From JBBIRM01 sp964517975 (GTDB lineage: Bacteria; Desulfobacterota; BSN033; UBA1163): 11,649 bases of DNA. Positions within the stretch are counted from its first letter, which is position 1. Each line of letters starts with the position of its first letter. A model generated the notes under the pieces. It was not told where the DNA came from. It saw nothing but the letters and a program-made list of their open reading frames with translations, and made no database searches. Of this stretch, positions 1 through 6,606 are shown one piece after another. The stretch spans positions 1 through 11,649 of the forward strand of contig CAZFDM010000151.1 of NCBI GenBank assembly GCA_964517975.1, written 5' to 3'. The position numbers and the translations under genes are program-made.

Positions 1-63
1 CATGACAATCCTTAGCCTCGTTTCATCTGAAAGGGCTTTAAAGAATTGGGCTAATTGTTCCAT
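1..63 (-). CDS. ArsR-family HTH transcriptional regulator, N-terminus only (partial)
   Basis: The gene starts with the ATG at 63-61 on the minus strand and runs off the window. Only 21 codons are visible. They contain FFKALSDETRLRIV, the typical first-helix signature of ArsR/SmtB winged-helix repressors (usually FKALSDPTRLRIL-like). A purine-rich ribosome binding site (GGAGAG) sits just upstream of the ATG. Family members are dimeric repressors that release DNA on binding metals or on thiol/persulfide modification. The sensing residues would lie outside the window, so the ligand cannot be inferred. The gene is divergent from the hydrolase/CoADR operon, and ArsR-type proteins of the BigR/SqrR kind often regulate sulfur-redox genes, which makes a regulatory link possible but unproven. 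Confidence 0.82.
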   Translation of the reverse strand, partial: MEQLAQFFKALSDETRLRIVM

Positions 64-91
64 ATTATTCTCTCCTTTATCATTAAATCCG

Positions 92-130
92 TATATGCAA
101 ATACATAAATAAAAAATTTTTATTTGTCAA
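92..130 (-). promoter_or_regulatory. Putative arsR promoter with overlapping palindromic operators
   Basis: Read on the minus strand there is a perfect -35 TTGACA (130-125), a 17-bp spacer and a weak -10 TATGTA (107-102), upstream of the arsR start at 63. The spacer is covered by a perfect AT-only palindrome at 107-125, AAATAAAAA-A-TTTTTATTT. The -10 is overlapped by an imperfect one, TATAT-N6-ACATA (92-107). AT-rich inverted repeats over their own promoter are typical autoregulatory operators of ArsR repressors. The motif match is visible; repressor binding is inferred. Confidence 0.5.
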
Positions 131-283
131 GGAGAAAAAAAATGAGAACTCTTAAAAATTCCTTTTTATATGGGAGGGAAAGATGCGGACATTGATCATT
201 TTAATTTTCTAACCATTTCTTTTTAAGAACCATAAGCCTTTTCAGGGAAATAAATGTTATTGCTTCACCTTTATAGGTATCCC

Positions 284-302
284 CCCGCCCGATACGGGCA
301 GG
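284..302. repeat. GC-rich palindrome, possible dispersed repeat
   Basis: GCCCG-ATA-CGGGC (287-299) is a perfect 5-bp stem with a 3-nt loop, extended by CC/GG pairs across one mismatch (284-302). It is the most GC-rich spot in an AT-rich spacer. A T6 run (307-312) begins five bases after its right edge, too far for a classical intrinsic terminator. Its isolated composition suggests a copy of a REP-like dispersed palindrome, but only one copy occurs in this window. Confidence 0.35.
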
Positions 303-377
303 AAGGTTTTTTCACCTACCCTCCCATACTGGAAAGTGGTTTATTAGATACTTTTTCAGAGCTCTCTTATGATTTTA

Positions 378-405
378 TTGACAAGGGAGAGTTTTTTGTT
401 ATATT
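378..405 (+). promoter_or_regulatory. Sigma70-type promoter of the hydrolase-CoADR operon
   Basis: TTGACA (378-383, perfect -35), a 16-bp spacer and TATATT (400-405, five of six -10 positions) give an expected start of transcription near 412, about 40 nt before the ATG at 452. It is the best plus-strand promoter upstream of the block that runs to 7308, so it may serve the whole block. Confidence 0.65.
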
Positions 406-451
406 GAATCCACATTTTTGGAATAAAGTTCTCTGAGACATTGGGATATGT

Positions 452-1471
452 ATGAGCATATTTAAACAAAGCAGAAGAACCATGACATTAAGTCTTTTAT
501 TTTTCCTCCTGGTTTGGCTGGTCTCAAATACTGGGTGTAGTTACCTGGTAAAAAACGATCGCCAGCATGTCTATTCAAAGGCAACGTATGGAGAGGATCG
601 TTTCATTAATGTGGATCCTTACTGGATTCATTATGTAGAGGTAGGAGAAGGCGATCCTCTCTTTTTGATTCCTGGTGCCTTTAGCACCTATCGGGACTGG
701 AATCGACTGATTCCCATCCTTTCAAAGCACTATAGAGTATTGGCCTTGGACTATTTGGGTGTAGGTGATTCAGATAAACCTGTCTCAGGATTTAACTACA
801 CCATAGAAGAACAGGCTGATTTAATCGTGAAAATAGCCAAGAAACTTCAAATTCCTAAATTCCAGGTGGCTGGGGTCTCCTATGGAGGCGTGATTGCCCT
901 GAACATTTCGACCCGATATCCGGAGAAGGTTGATAGAGTGGTCTGCATTGAAGGAGGGGTTGTCAAACCGAAACGATTACCCCATCACTATAAGAAAGAG
1001 GTCTTGAGGATCCCCCTGATCGGCCACTTCATCATCAGTGCGATACGATCAGGGTTGTTTGATCAGATTACCGCCCGTGTGGTAATGGGAGAGGCATGGG
1101 AAAAGTTATCTAAGGAAGAGAGGAAGGAGATTCTTGAAATTATTTCTCATAACAACAAGACTGCATCACAGGGTTCGTGGTCACGGATTGCCCGCACGTT
1201 TAAGAATTCAAAGGACTTTGTTGAAGAGGTCAAAAACCTCAGGACTCCTGTCTTGTACCTTTACGGGAAATCTTCAGGATTTCTTAAGATGACCGAGATG
1301 AATGTAGACCTATTCAATAAATACCTTCCCCATATTGAGATTGTATCCTTTGATGACGGTATCCATAATCTGGAGTTACAAAAACCGAGAGAAGTGGCAA
1401 ATCTCATCTTGGAGTTTTTCAATCGAGATCGTTTTCAAAATCAACAATCGGTATTTTATCCCGAACCTTAA
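452..1471 (+). CDS. Alpha/beta-hydrolase fold lipoprotein (putative esterase/hydrolase)
   Basis: The protein has 339 residues. Residues 1-29 form a lipoprotein-like signal peptide: a basic start, a hydrophobic LSLLFFLLVWLV stretch, then SNTGC with Cys29 as the lipidation site. The -3 Asn makes the lipobox imperfect. The mature part is an alpha/beta-hydrolase: an oxyanion-loop region FLIPGAF (71-77), the nucleophile elbow GVSYGG with Ser143, and a candidate catalytic His305 in DDGIHNLE. The usual catalytic Asp after strand 7 is not where expected; the loop reads YGKSSGF (271-277). Glu167, in IEGG after strand 6, could serve instead. Substrate is unknown; the family includes esterases, epoxide hydrolases and haloalkane dehalogenases. 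The start at 452 has a poor Shine-Dalgarno, but the signal peptide supports it; Met11 (482) would shorten the basic n-region. The stop is 44 nt before the CoADR start, so co-transcription is likely. Confidence 0.85.
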   Translation: MSIFKQSRRTMTLSLLFFLLVWLVSNTGCSYLVKNDRQHVYSKATYGEDRFINVDPYWIHYVEVGEGDPLFLIPGAFSTYRDWNRLIPILSKHYRVLALDYLGVGDSDKPVSGFNYTIEEQADLIVKIAKKLQIPKFQVAGVSYGGVIALNISTRYPEKVDRVVCIEGGVVKPKRLPHHYKKEVLRIPLIGHFIISAIRSGLFDQITARVVMGEAWEKLSKEERKEILEIISHNNKTASQGSWSRIARTFKNSKDFVEEVKNLRTPVLYLYGKSSGFLKMTEMNVDLFNKYLPHIEIVSFDDGIHNLELQKPREVANLILEFFNRDRFQNQQSVFYPEP

Positions 1472-1476
1472 CCATC

Positions 1477-1498
1477 TGGCAATATCTTGGCAATATCT
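1477..1498 (+). repeat. Two tandem copies of an 11-bp unit before the CoADR ribosome binding site
   Basis: TGGCAATATCT occurs at 1477-1487 and again at 1488-1498, directly upstream of the AGGAGG Shine-Dalgarno. Both copies are exact. It is probably a recent slippage duplication in the spacer. Confidence 0.8.
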
Positions 1499-1500
1499 TG

Positions 1501-1506
1501 AGGAGG
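1501..1506 (+). promoter_or_regulatory. Strong Shine-Dalgarno that fixes the CoADR start at 1516
   Basis: AGGAGG lies 9 nt before the ATG at 1516. A longer reading from the TTG at 1498 would put this site inside the gene and prepend six residues ahead of the expected N-terminal sequence KRLVVIGG, so 1516 is preferred. Confidence 0.85.
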
Positions 1507-1515
1507 CATGTCAAT

Positions 1516-3186
1516 ATGAGAAAGAGGCTTGTGGTGATAGGAGGGGTTGCTGCCGGCCCTAAGTCAGCCGCCAAAGCAAGAAGATGCGATCCAGAATTGG
1601 AGATTACCCTCTATCAGGAAGAGGATGCCATTTCCTATGCGGGATGCGGGCTTCCCTATTATATCAGCGGCCTGATTAAAGAGAGACAAGAATTGATCTC
1701 TCGAACCCCTGGTCAGTTCGCCCAGGATGAGATCAGAGTGAAGAGAAATTGTCGGATTGAAAAAATTGATATAAGGGAGAAGAAAGTTTGGGGAAGAAAC
1801 CTTGAATCGGGTGAGAGTTTTGAAGACCAATATGATCAACTCGTCCTTGCCACAGGGGCAAAACCCATCCAACCAAACATTGAAGGGGTTGATCTAAAAA
1901 ATATCTTTTTTCTTCGATCAATTTTTCATGCCGATGCCCTTGTCCAACACATAAATTCAGAAGAGATTAGAAAGGTGGTCATTGTTGGAGGAGGTTACAT
2001 TGGCCTCGAGATGGCTGAATCGCTGATTCTATTAGGAAAGAGTGTGACGATCGTTGAACTGGCTTCTCAGATCCTTACTCTCTTTGATGAGGATTTTGCA
2101 AACATCCTCCGGAAGTATCTCGAGAGTAAAGGAGTTCAAATCTTCACTTCAGAGGGGATCAAGGTCCTAAAAGGAAAGGACGGGAAGGTTTCACATGTCC
2201 AAACCGTTTCAAGGGAAATCGAGGCGGACGCAGTGTTGATGAGTCTTGGAATTCGGCCTCACGTTGAACTGGCCAGAAAGGCTGGATTAAAGATCGGAGA
2301 AACAGGAGCCATCTGGGTAAATGAAAGGATGGAAACAAGCATCGAGGGGATTTATTCAGCAGGAGACTGTGTGGAAACAACCCATCTCGTAACCGGAAAA
2401 AAGGTTTGGGTCCCCTTGGGCTCAACCGCTAATAAGCAGGGCAGGGTGGTAGGGGTGAATGTGTGTGGAGGAAATGCTACCTTTCCAGGGGTAATGGGAA
2501 CGACGATCTTCAAGGTCTTCGATTATCGTGTGGCCAAAACAGGGTTGAATATAAAAGAGGCTCAAATGGAAGGATTCCATCCCATTCAGGCCATTGTCAG
2601 AGGATATGATCGGGCTCATTATTACCCTGGAAGAAAAGAGTCTACCCTGAAAGTAATCGCAGATAGGGATACAGGTCGGATTTTGGGAGCGCAAGCGATC
2701 GGTGAAGGGCCATCGGATAAGTTTATCGATATTTTGGCCATGGCCCTCCATGCCAAGATGAATTGTTATCAGTTAGCCAATGTGGATCTTTCTTATGCCC
2801 CTCCGTTCAGCCCAGCCCTCTCCCCAGTCCTTGTGGCTGCCAATGTCATATCCAATAAGATCGAAGGAAGGGTTGAAGGAATTCAAGCCTCAGAGGTGAG
2901 AGAAAGGATGGAATCTTTAAAAGATAGTTTTCAACTCTTAGATGTGAGGAGAGAGGATGAGGTTAAAGAGAAACGGATTCCCAACACCACCTGGATTCCT
3001 TTAGATGAGTTAAAGAAAAGGATGGGAGAGTTGGATAGAGACAAAGAAATGGTAGTGCATTGTGAATCAGGCCTCCGTTCTTATAAGGCCTGTCTTAAAC
3101 TCAAGCAGGCAGGTTTTAATAACGTAAAGAATTTAGATGGCGGATTGCTCTGCTGGTGTTATGATCTTGAGTCCTTAGAAGGTTAG
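1516..3186 (+). CDS. CoA-disulfide reductase / NAD(P)H polysulfide reductase with C-terminal rhodanese domain
   Basis: This is a 556-residue two-domain flavoprotein, close to the roughly 550 usual for CoADR-rhodanese fusions. The N-terminal FAD site is GGVAAG (9-14). The single redox-active Cys44 lies in YAGCGLPYYISG, the hallmark of the CoA-disulfide reductase/NADH oxidase branch. The NAD(P)H site is VIVGGGYIG (155-163) and the second FAD motif is YSAGD (280-284). The conserved YAPPFSP (427-433) carries a tyrosine of the CoADR type. The rhodanese domain (about 465-550) has LLDVR at 474-478 and an active-site loop HCESGLRS with Cys516. Characterised relatives reduce CoA disulfide, CoA persulfide or polysulfide using NAD(P)H, and the rhodanese cysteine passes sulfane sulfur to the flavin site. 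This copy probably acts in cytoplasmic thiol or sulfane-sulfur redox. A further Cys-Trp-Cys follows the rhodanese core (546-548). Confidence 0.9.
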   Translation: MRKRLVVIGGVAAGPKSAAKARRCDPELEITLYQEEDAISYAGCGLPYYISGLIKERQELISRTPGQFAQDEIRVKRNCRIEKIDIREKKVWGRNLESGESFEDQYDQLVLATGAKPIQPNIEGVDLKNIFFLRSIFHADALVQHINSEEIRKVVIVGGGYIGLEMAESLILLGKSVTIVELASQILTLFDEDFANILRKYLESKGVQIFTSEGIKVLKGKDGKVSHVQTVSREIEADAVLMSLGIRPHVELARKAGLKIGETGAIWVNERMETSIEGIYSAGDCVETTHLVTGKKVWVPLGSTANKQGRVVGVNVCGGNATFPGVMGTTIFKVFDYRVAKTGLNIKEAQMEGFHPIQAIVRGYDRAHYYPGRKESTLKVIADRDTGRILGAQAIGEGPSDKFIDILAMALHAKMNCYQLANVDLSYAPPFSPALSPVLVAANVISNKIEGRVEGIQASEVRERMESLKDSFQLLDVRREDEVKEKRIPNTTWIPLDELKKRMGELDRDKEMVVHCESGLRSYKACLKLKQAGFNNVKNLDGGLLCWCYDLESLEG

Positions 3187-3229
3187 ATGATACCTTCTAC
3201 ATTATCCCCAAAAGATTACTTCCTTTCAA

Positions 3230-3258
3230 TTTACAACCCTTCAAGATTTTGTTAGATT
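3230..3258 (+). promoter_or_regulatory. Candidate mutS promoter, possibly giving a leaderless mRNA
   Basis: TTTACA (3230-3235), a 17-bp spacer and TAGATT (3253-3258) match five and four of six consensus positions. The predicted transcription start near 3265 is only about 3 nt before the mutS ATG at 3268, which itself lacks a Shine-Dalgarno. A leaderless transcript would explain that. The -10 match is modest. Confidence 0.35.
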
Positions 3259-3267
3259 ATCTCTATC

Positions 3268-5877
3268 ATGGCAACCAAGTCCTTTACCCCGATGATCAAG
3301 CAGTACCTTCAGATCAAGAGTCAGTATCCAGATTCCATTCTCTTCTTTCGAATGGGCGACTTTTATGAGATGTTCTTCGAAGATGCCCGAATTGCCTCAA
3401 AGGAACTCAATATTGCATTGACCTCCAGGGATAAGAGCCAGCAGGATAGCGTTCCTCTATGTGGAGTTCCTTATTTTTCTGCGGAAACCTATATCTCCAA
3501 ACTCCTTCAGAAGGGGTATAAAGTAGCGCTCTGCGATCAGGTTGAAGATCCACGCTTTGCCAAAGGGATTGTTAAGAGAGAGGTGGTCCGAGTCTTTACA
3601 CCGGGTCTTGCGACCGATGCCCTCCATTTAGGCAAAGGCGAGAGTCACTATTTAATGGGATTTTGTGCCGAGGCGGAGGTTTTCGGTCTAGCCTTTCTTG
3701 ATATCTCAACAGGAGAATTGAAGACCTGCCAGGTTTCAGGATTTGAACCCTTTCTCAGCGAAGCCTTAAGAAATGAGCCCAAAGAGATATTATCCCTCAA
3801 ATCCTTTCAAGACCATCCATGCCTTGATCGGTTCAAAAAGAGTTTTGGAGAGGGGTTGATCAATTTCTTAGAAGATTCACGATTCGATTCCTTTTCGTCC
3901 CTGACCCATATAGAAGGAGGAGAGAATCTTCAAAAGACCCCATTGGCTGCCATGGCCACTGAGATGGTTCTCCGTTATGCAGAGGAGAATCAGAAGAAAC
4001 CCCTCTCCTATATCCGGGCCATCCATTTTTATCAAGTTCAGGATTTTATGGTCATCGATGAGGTGACGAAAAGAAATTTGGAACTGACCCAATCCCTTTT
4101 CGAACAAGGCTCCAAGGGCTCGCTTCTCTGGGTATTAGACCAGACCCTGACTCCAATGGGAAGTCGAACACTCAGGCAGTGGTTAACTTATCCACTTCTG
4201 GACATCCGAGAAATCGACCGTCGGTTGGAAGGGGTTAGCGAACTCAAAGAGAAGAAGGTTGAGAGAAAACAGATCAGGGAACTGTTAAAGGAGATTCAGG
4301 ATATAGAACGGTTGACCTCTCGAATCTTCCTCGGTCATGCAAATGCTCGAGACCTGGTTGGGTTAAGAAATTCAATTAAGAACCTACCGGTGTTAAAGGC
4401 CAATTTCCAACCCTTCGTTGCCCCGATCATTAGAGAATCCCTCTCAGAAATAGAAGATTTTAATGACCTCTACCAGTTGCTTGAATCCTCCATCATCGAC
4501 CATCCGCCCATGAGCCTAAAAGAAGGAGGAATCATCAAGCCCAACTACAATCCGGAACTGGATGAACTCAGAGAGATTGGGAAGAAAGGGAAATCCTTGA
4601 TCCTGGAGTTGGAGGCAGAGGAGAGAAGAAAGACAGGGATCTCCTCCCTAAAGGTTCGATACAATCAGGTCTTTGGATACTATATCGAGGTCACAAAAAG
4701 CAATCTTCGACTGGTCCCGCCCCATTATATAAGAAAACAGACCTTGGTCAATGCAGAGCGATTTATCACCCCTGAACTCAAGGAATTCGAAACGAAAGTG
4801 TTGGGTGCAGAGGAGGCCATCTGTCAATTAGAATACAGGCTCTTTGAGGAGATTCGGCGAAGGGTTTCCGAGCAAGCACCAAGGCTTCAGAAATCCGCTT
4901 CCGCCATCGCTGTGCTTGATGTCTTAGGTTCAATGGCAGAGATTTCAGACCGCTATCACTATGAGAGGCCTATCGTTGACGAGGGAGATGAGATTATTAT
5001 CCGTGACGGAAGACATCCCGTCCTTGAGAGGATGGATCTTCCTGAAAGGTTTGTTCCAAATGATGTTCAAATGAACACAAAGGATCATCAAATCCTTATC
5101 ATCACTGGCCCCAATATGGCAGGCAAATCCACTTTCATCAGACAGGTAGCCCTCATCGTTCTGATGGCACAGATGGGATGTTTTGTGCCTGCTGAAGAGG
5201 CTCGGATAGGGGTGGTGGACAGGATCTTTACAAGAATTGGAGCCATGGATAGTCTGACGAGGGGGCAGAGTACCTTTATGGTGGAGATGATGGAGACCGC
5301 CCGTATTTTAAACCAGGCCACTTCAAGAAGTCTTGTCGTATTGGATGAGATTGGCAGGGGAACCAGCACCTTCGATGGGTTAAGCATTGCCTGGGCTGTT
5401 GCTGAATATCTCCATGATCATCCTGTGTTAAAACCTAAGACCCTTTTTGCAACCCATTACCACGAGTTAACCGAATTGGTCCTCACCAAGGAGAGGGTTA
5501 AGAATTACAATGTTGCGGTAAAGGAGTGGGCCAATGAGATTATCTTTCTTAGAAAGATTGTTGAAGGGGGTTCAAGCCGTAGTTATGGGATTCAAGTAGC
5601 CAGATTGGCAGGGCTTCCACAGAAAGTGATTGATCGAGCCAAAGAGATCCTTTCCAATTTAGAGAAAGGGGAACTGGATGCGTGGGGGATCCCAAAGATT
5701 GCTAAGACCAAACGATTGGATAAGGAAAGGGAATCTCCCCTCCAACCCTCCCTCTTTGGTCAGCCCGACCCCATTCGTTTGGAATTAAAAAAGATTGATC
5801 CAAACCGTCTCACTCCTCTCGAAGCCTTAAATATCCTCAGCGAACTGAAGAAAAAAGGCGAAAACTTGGATGAATGA
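3268..5877 (+). CDS. mutS: DNA mismatch repair ATPase MutS
   Basis: The protein has 869 residues, a full-length bacterial MutS (E. coli about 850). It recognises base mismatches as a sliding clamp and recruits MutL. The mismatch-binding motif GDFYEMF is at 30-36, with the intercalating Phe32 and Glu34. Core and clamp domains follow, with conserved text such as FGYYIEVTK. The C-terminal ATPase has Walker A GPNMAGKS (614-621), Walker B/D-loop LDEIGRGTSTFDG (from 692) and THYHEL (729-734). QPSLF at 826-830 fits a beta-clamp binding motif in the linker where other MutS proteins carry one. The end, LTPLEALNILSELKKK, is the usual tail. The start MATKSFTPMIKQY fits the family although no Shine-Dalgarno is visible. 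Its 3' end overlaps pcm by 8 nt, implying translational coupling. No mutL is present here. Confidence 0.97.
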   Translation: MATKSFTPMIKQYLQIKSQYPDSILFFRMGDFYEMFFEDARIASKELNIALTSRDKSQQDSVPLCGVPYFSAETYISKLLQKGYKVALCDQVEDPRFAKGIVKREVVRVFTPGLATDALHLGKGESHYLMGFCAEAEVFGLAFLDISTGELKTCQVSGFEPFLSEALRNEPKEILSLKSFQDHPCLDRFKKSFGEGLINFLEDSRFDSFSSLTHIEGGENLQKTPLAAMATEMVLRYAEENQKKPLSYIRAIHFYQVQDFMVIDEVTKRNLELTQSLFEQGSKGSLLWVLDQTLTPMGSRTLRQWLTYPLLDIREIDRRLEGVSELKEKKVERKQIRELLKEIQDIERLTSRIFLGHANARDLVGLRNSIKNLPVLKANFQPFVAPIIRESLSEIEDFNDLYQLLESSIIDHPPMSLKEGGIIKPNYNPELDELREIGKKGKSLILELEAEERRKTGISSLKVRYNQVFGYYIEVTKSNLRLVPPHYIRKQTLVNAERFITPELKEFETKVLGAEEAICQLEYRLFEEIRRRVSEQAPRLQKSASAIAVLDVLGSMAEISDRYHYERPIVDEGDEIIIRDGRHPVLERMDLPERFVPNDVQMNTKDHQILIITGPNMAGKSTFIRQVALIVLMAQMGCFVPAEEARIGVVDRIFTRIGAMDSLTRGQSTFMVEMMETARILNQATSRSLVVLDEIGRGTSTFDGLSIAWAVAEYLHDHPVLKPKTLFATHYHELTELVLTKERVKNYNVAVKEWANEIIFLRKIVEGGSSRSYGIQVARLAGLPQKVIDRAKEILSNLEKGELDAWGIPKIAKTKRLDKERESPLQPSLFGQPDPIRLELKKIDPNRLTPLEALNILSELKKKGENLDE

Positions 5878-6544
5878 GGCCATGTGCAAGGAAAAGGCAA
5901 TCGATTATTCAAAGGCAAGATTGAAGATGGTCGAGGAACAGATTGTCGCCAGAGGGATTAAAGACCCCCGAGTCATTGAGGCAATGAAAAAAGTCCCCAG
6001 GCATCTCTTTGTTGAGGAGGCCCTTCAAGGTCAGGCCTATGGTGACCACCCCCTTCCCATTGGAGAGAAACAGACGATTTCACAGCCCTATATGGTTGCT
6101 CTGATGACGGAAGCTCTGCTCTTGGAGGGAAAAGAGAAGGTCTTAGAGATAGGAACAGGCTCGGGATATCAGGCAGCCATTTTAGCAGAATTGGCTGAGA
6201 AGGTATTCTCCATTGAGAGGATTCGTTCTTTGGCCATTCGTGCAAGGGAATTGCTCTACCGATTGGGATACTACAATTTTGAGATAAAAATTTTTGATGG
6301 AACCTTAGGATGGGTGGAAGAGAGCCCTTTTGATGCCATTATCGTTACAGCAGGGGCCCCAGAGATTCCCCAATCATTGATCGATCAGTTAGCCCCAGGA
6401 GGTAGGCTGGTCATTCCGGTAGGAGACGCCTATGTTCAAGAGTTAATTCGGGTGACAAAAACTGGAGAGGGTTTGAAAAAGGAAGAGTTAGGGGGATGCC
6501 GATTCGTGAAGTTAATAGGGAAATATGGATGGGAAAGTGAATGA
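5870..6544 (+). CDS. pcm: Protein-L-isoaspartate O-methyltransferase
   Basis: The protein has 224 residues. It methylates L-isoaspartyl residues in damaged proteins using S-adenosylmethionine, starting their conversion back to aspartate. Visible motifs are TISQPYMVA (69-77), the SAM-binding motif I VLEIGTGSGYQAA (91-103), FDGTLGW (142-148) followed by SPFDAIIVTAGAPEIP, and LAPGGRLVIPVG (174-185). Together these are diagnostic of the PIMT family. The ATG at 5870 overlaps the mutS stop by 8 nt with a weak AAGG upstream, so translation is probably coupled to mutS. A second Met (5882) is an alternative start costing only four residues. In many Proteobacteria pcm sits next to nlpD, as it does here. 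Confidence 0.95.
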   Translation: MNEAMCKEKAIDYSKARLKMVEEQIVARGIKDPRVIEAMKKVPRHLFVEEALQGQAYGDHPLPIGEKQTISQPYMVALMTEALLLEGKEKVLEIGTGSGYQAAILAELAEKVFSIERIRSLAIRARELLYRLGYYNFEIKIFDGTLGWVEESPFDAIIVTAGAPEIPQSLIDQLAPGGRLVIPVGDAYVQELIRVTKTGEGLKKEELGGCRFVKLIGKYGWESE

Positions 6545-6606
6545 ACAGTGAGCCATGAACGATGAACAATAAACAATAAACGATAAACAATAAACGATAA
6601 ACGATG
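6543..6606 (+). repeat. Heptanucleotide tandem array (consensus RAACRAT, about nine units) ending in the next start codon
   Basis: From the pcm stop codon onward, 7-nt units follow in perfect register: GAACAGT, GAGCCAT, GAACGAT, GAACAAT, AAACAAT, AAACGAT, AAACAAT, AAACGAT, AAACGAT. The first two are degenerate and the last seven fit the consensus exactly. The final AT plus the following G form the ATG at 6604, so the array fills the whole spacer and no Shine-Dalgarno exists. Because seven is not a multiple of three, the TAA triplets fall in all frames and block readthrough from pcm. Confidence 0.93.

Larger units (their letters stand above)
64..451. other. Intergenic region between divergent arsR and the hydrolase gene
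   Basis: This 388-bp spacer holds the arsR promoter/operator at its left end and the hydrolase promoter at 378-405. Between them is AT-rich DNA with no convincing gene. Two tiny plus-strand reading frames with fair Shine-Dalgarno sequences exist: 17 codons from ATG 142 and 9 codons from ATG 183. Both begin Met-Arg-Thr-Leu but are too short to call. A GC-rich palindrome stands out at 284-302. A 60-codon open frame at 254-436 overlaps the promoter and has no convincing protein features, so it is not annotated as a gene. Confidence 0.6.

Noticed and set aside
142..212. Two mini-ORFs with Shine-Dalgarno sequences (ATG 142 and ATG 183)
   Set aside because: At 17 and 9 codons they are within chance expectation in this purine-rich stretch and show no leader-peptide logic.
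254..436. 60-codon plus-strand open frame before the hydrolase
   Set aside because: It has no Shine-Dalgarno, contains the GC-rich palindrome and the hydrolase promoter, and has no recognisable protein features.
1498..1515. TTG start giving a six-residue longer CoADR protein
   Set aside because: It would place the strong AGGAGG ribosome binding site inside the gene; the ATG at 1516 has ideal spacing.
1335..1562. Open frame bridging the hydrolase end and CoADR start
   Set aside because: It is an out-of-frame shadow of two well-supported genes.
3176..3199. 8-bp perfect hairpin (TAGAAGGT/ACCTTCTA) at the CoADR stop as a terminator
   Set aside because: No T-tract follows it, so intrinsic termination is unlikely.
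5088..5387. Minus-strand frame over the MutS ATPase region
   Set aside because: It is a shadow opposite Walker A/B coding sequence with no features of its own.
6543..6606. Heptad array as a CRISPR-like repeat
   Set aside because: Units are contiguous 7-mers with no spacers.
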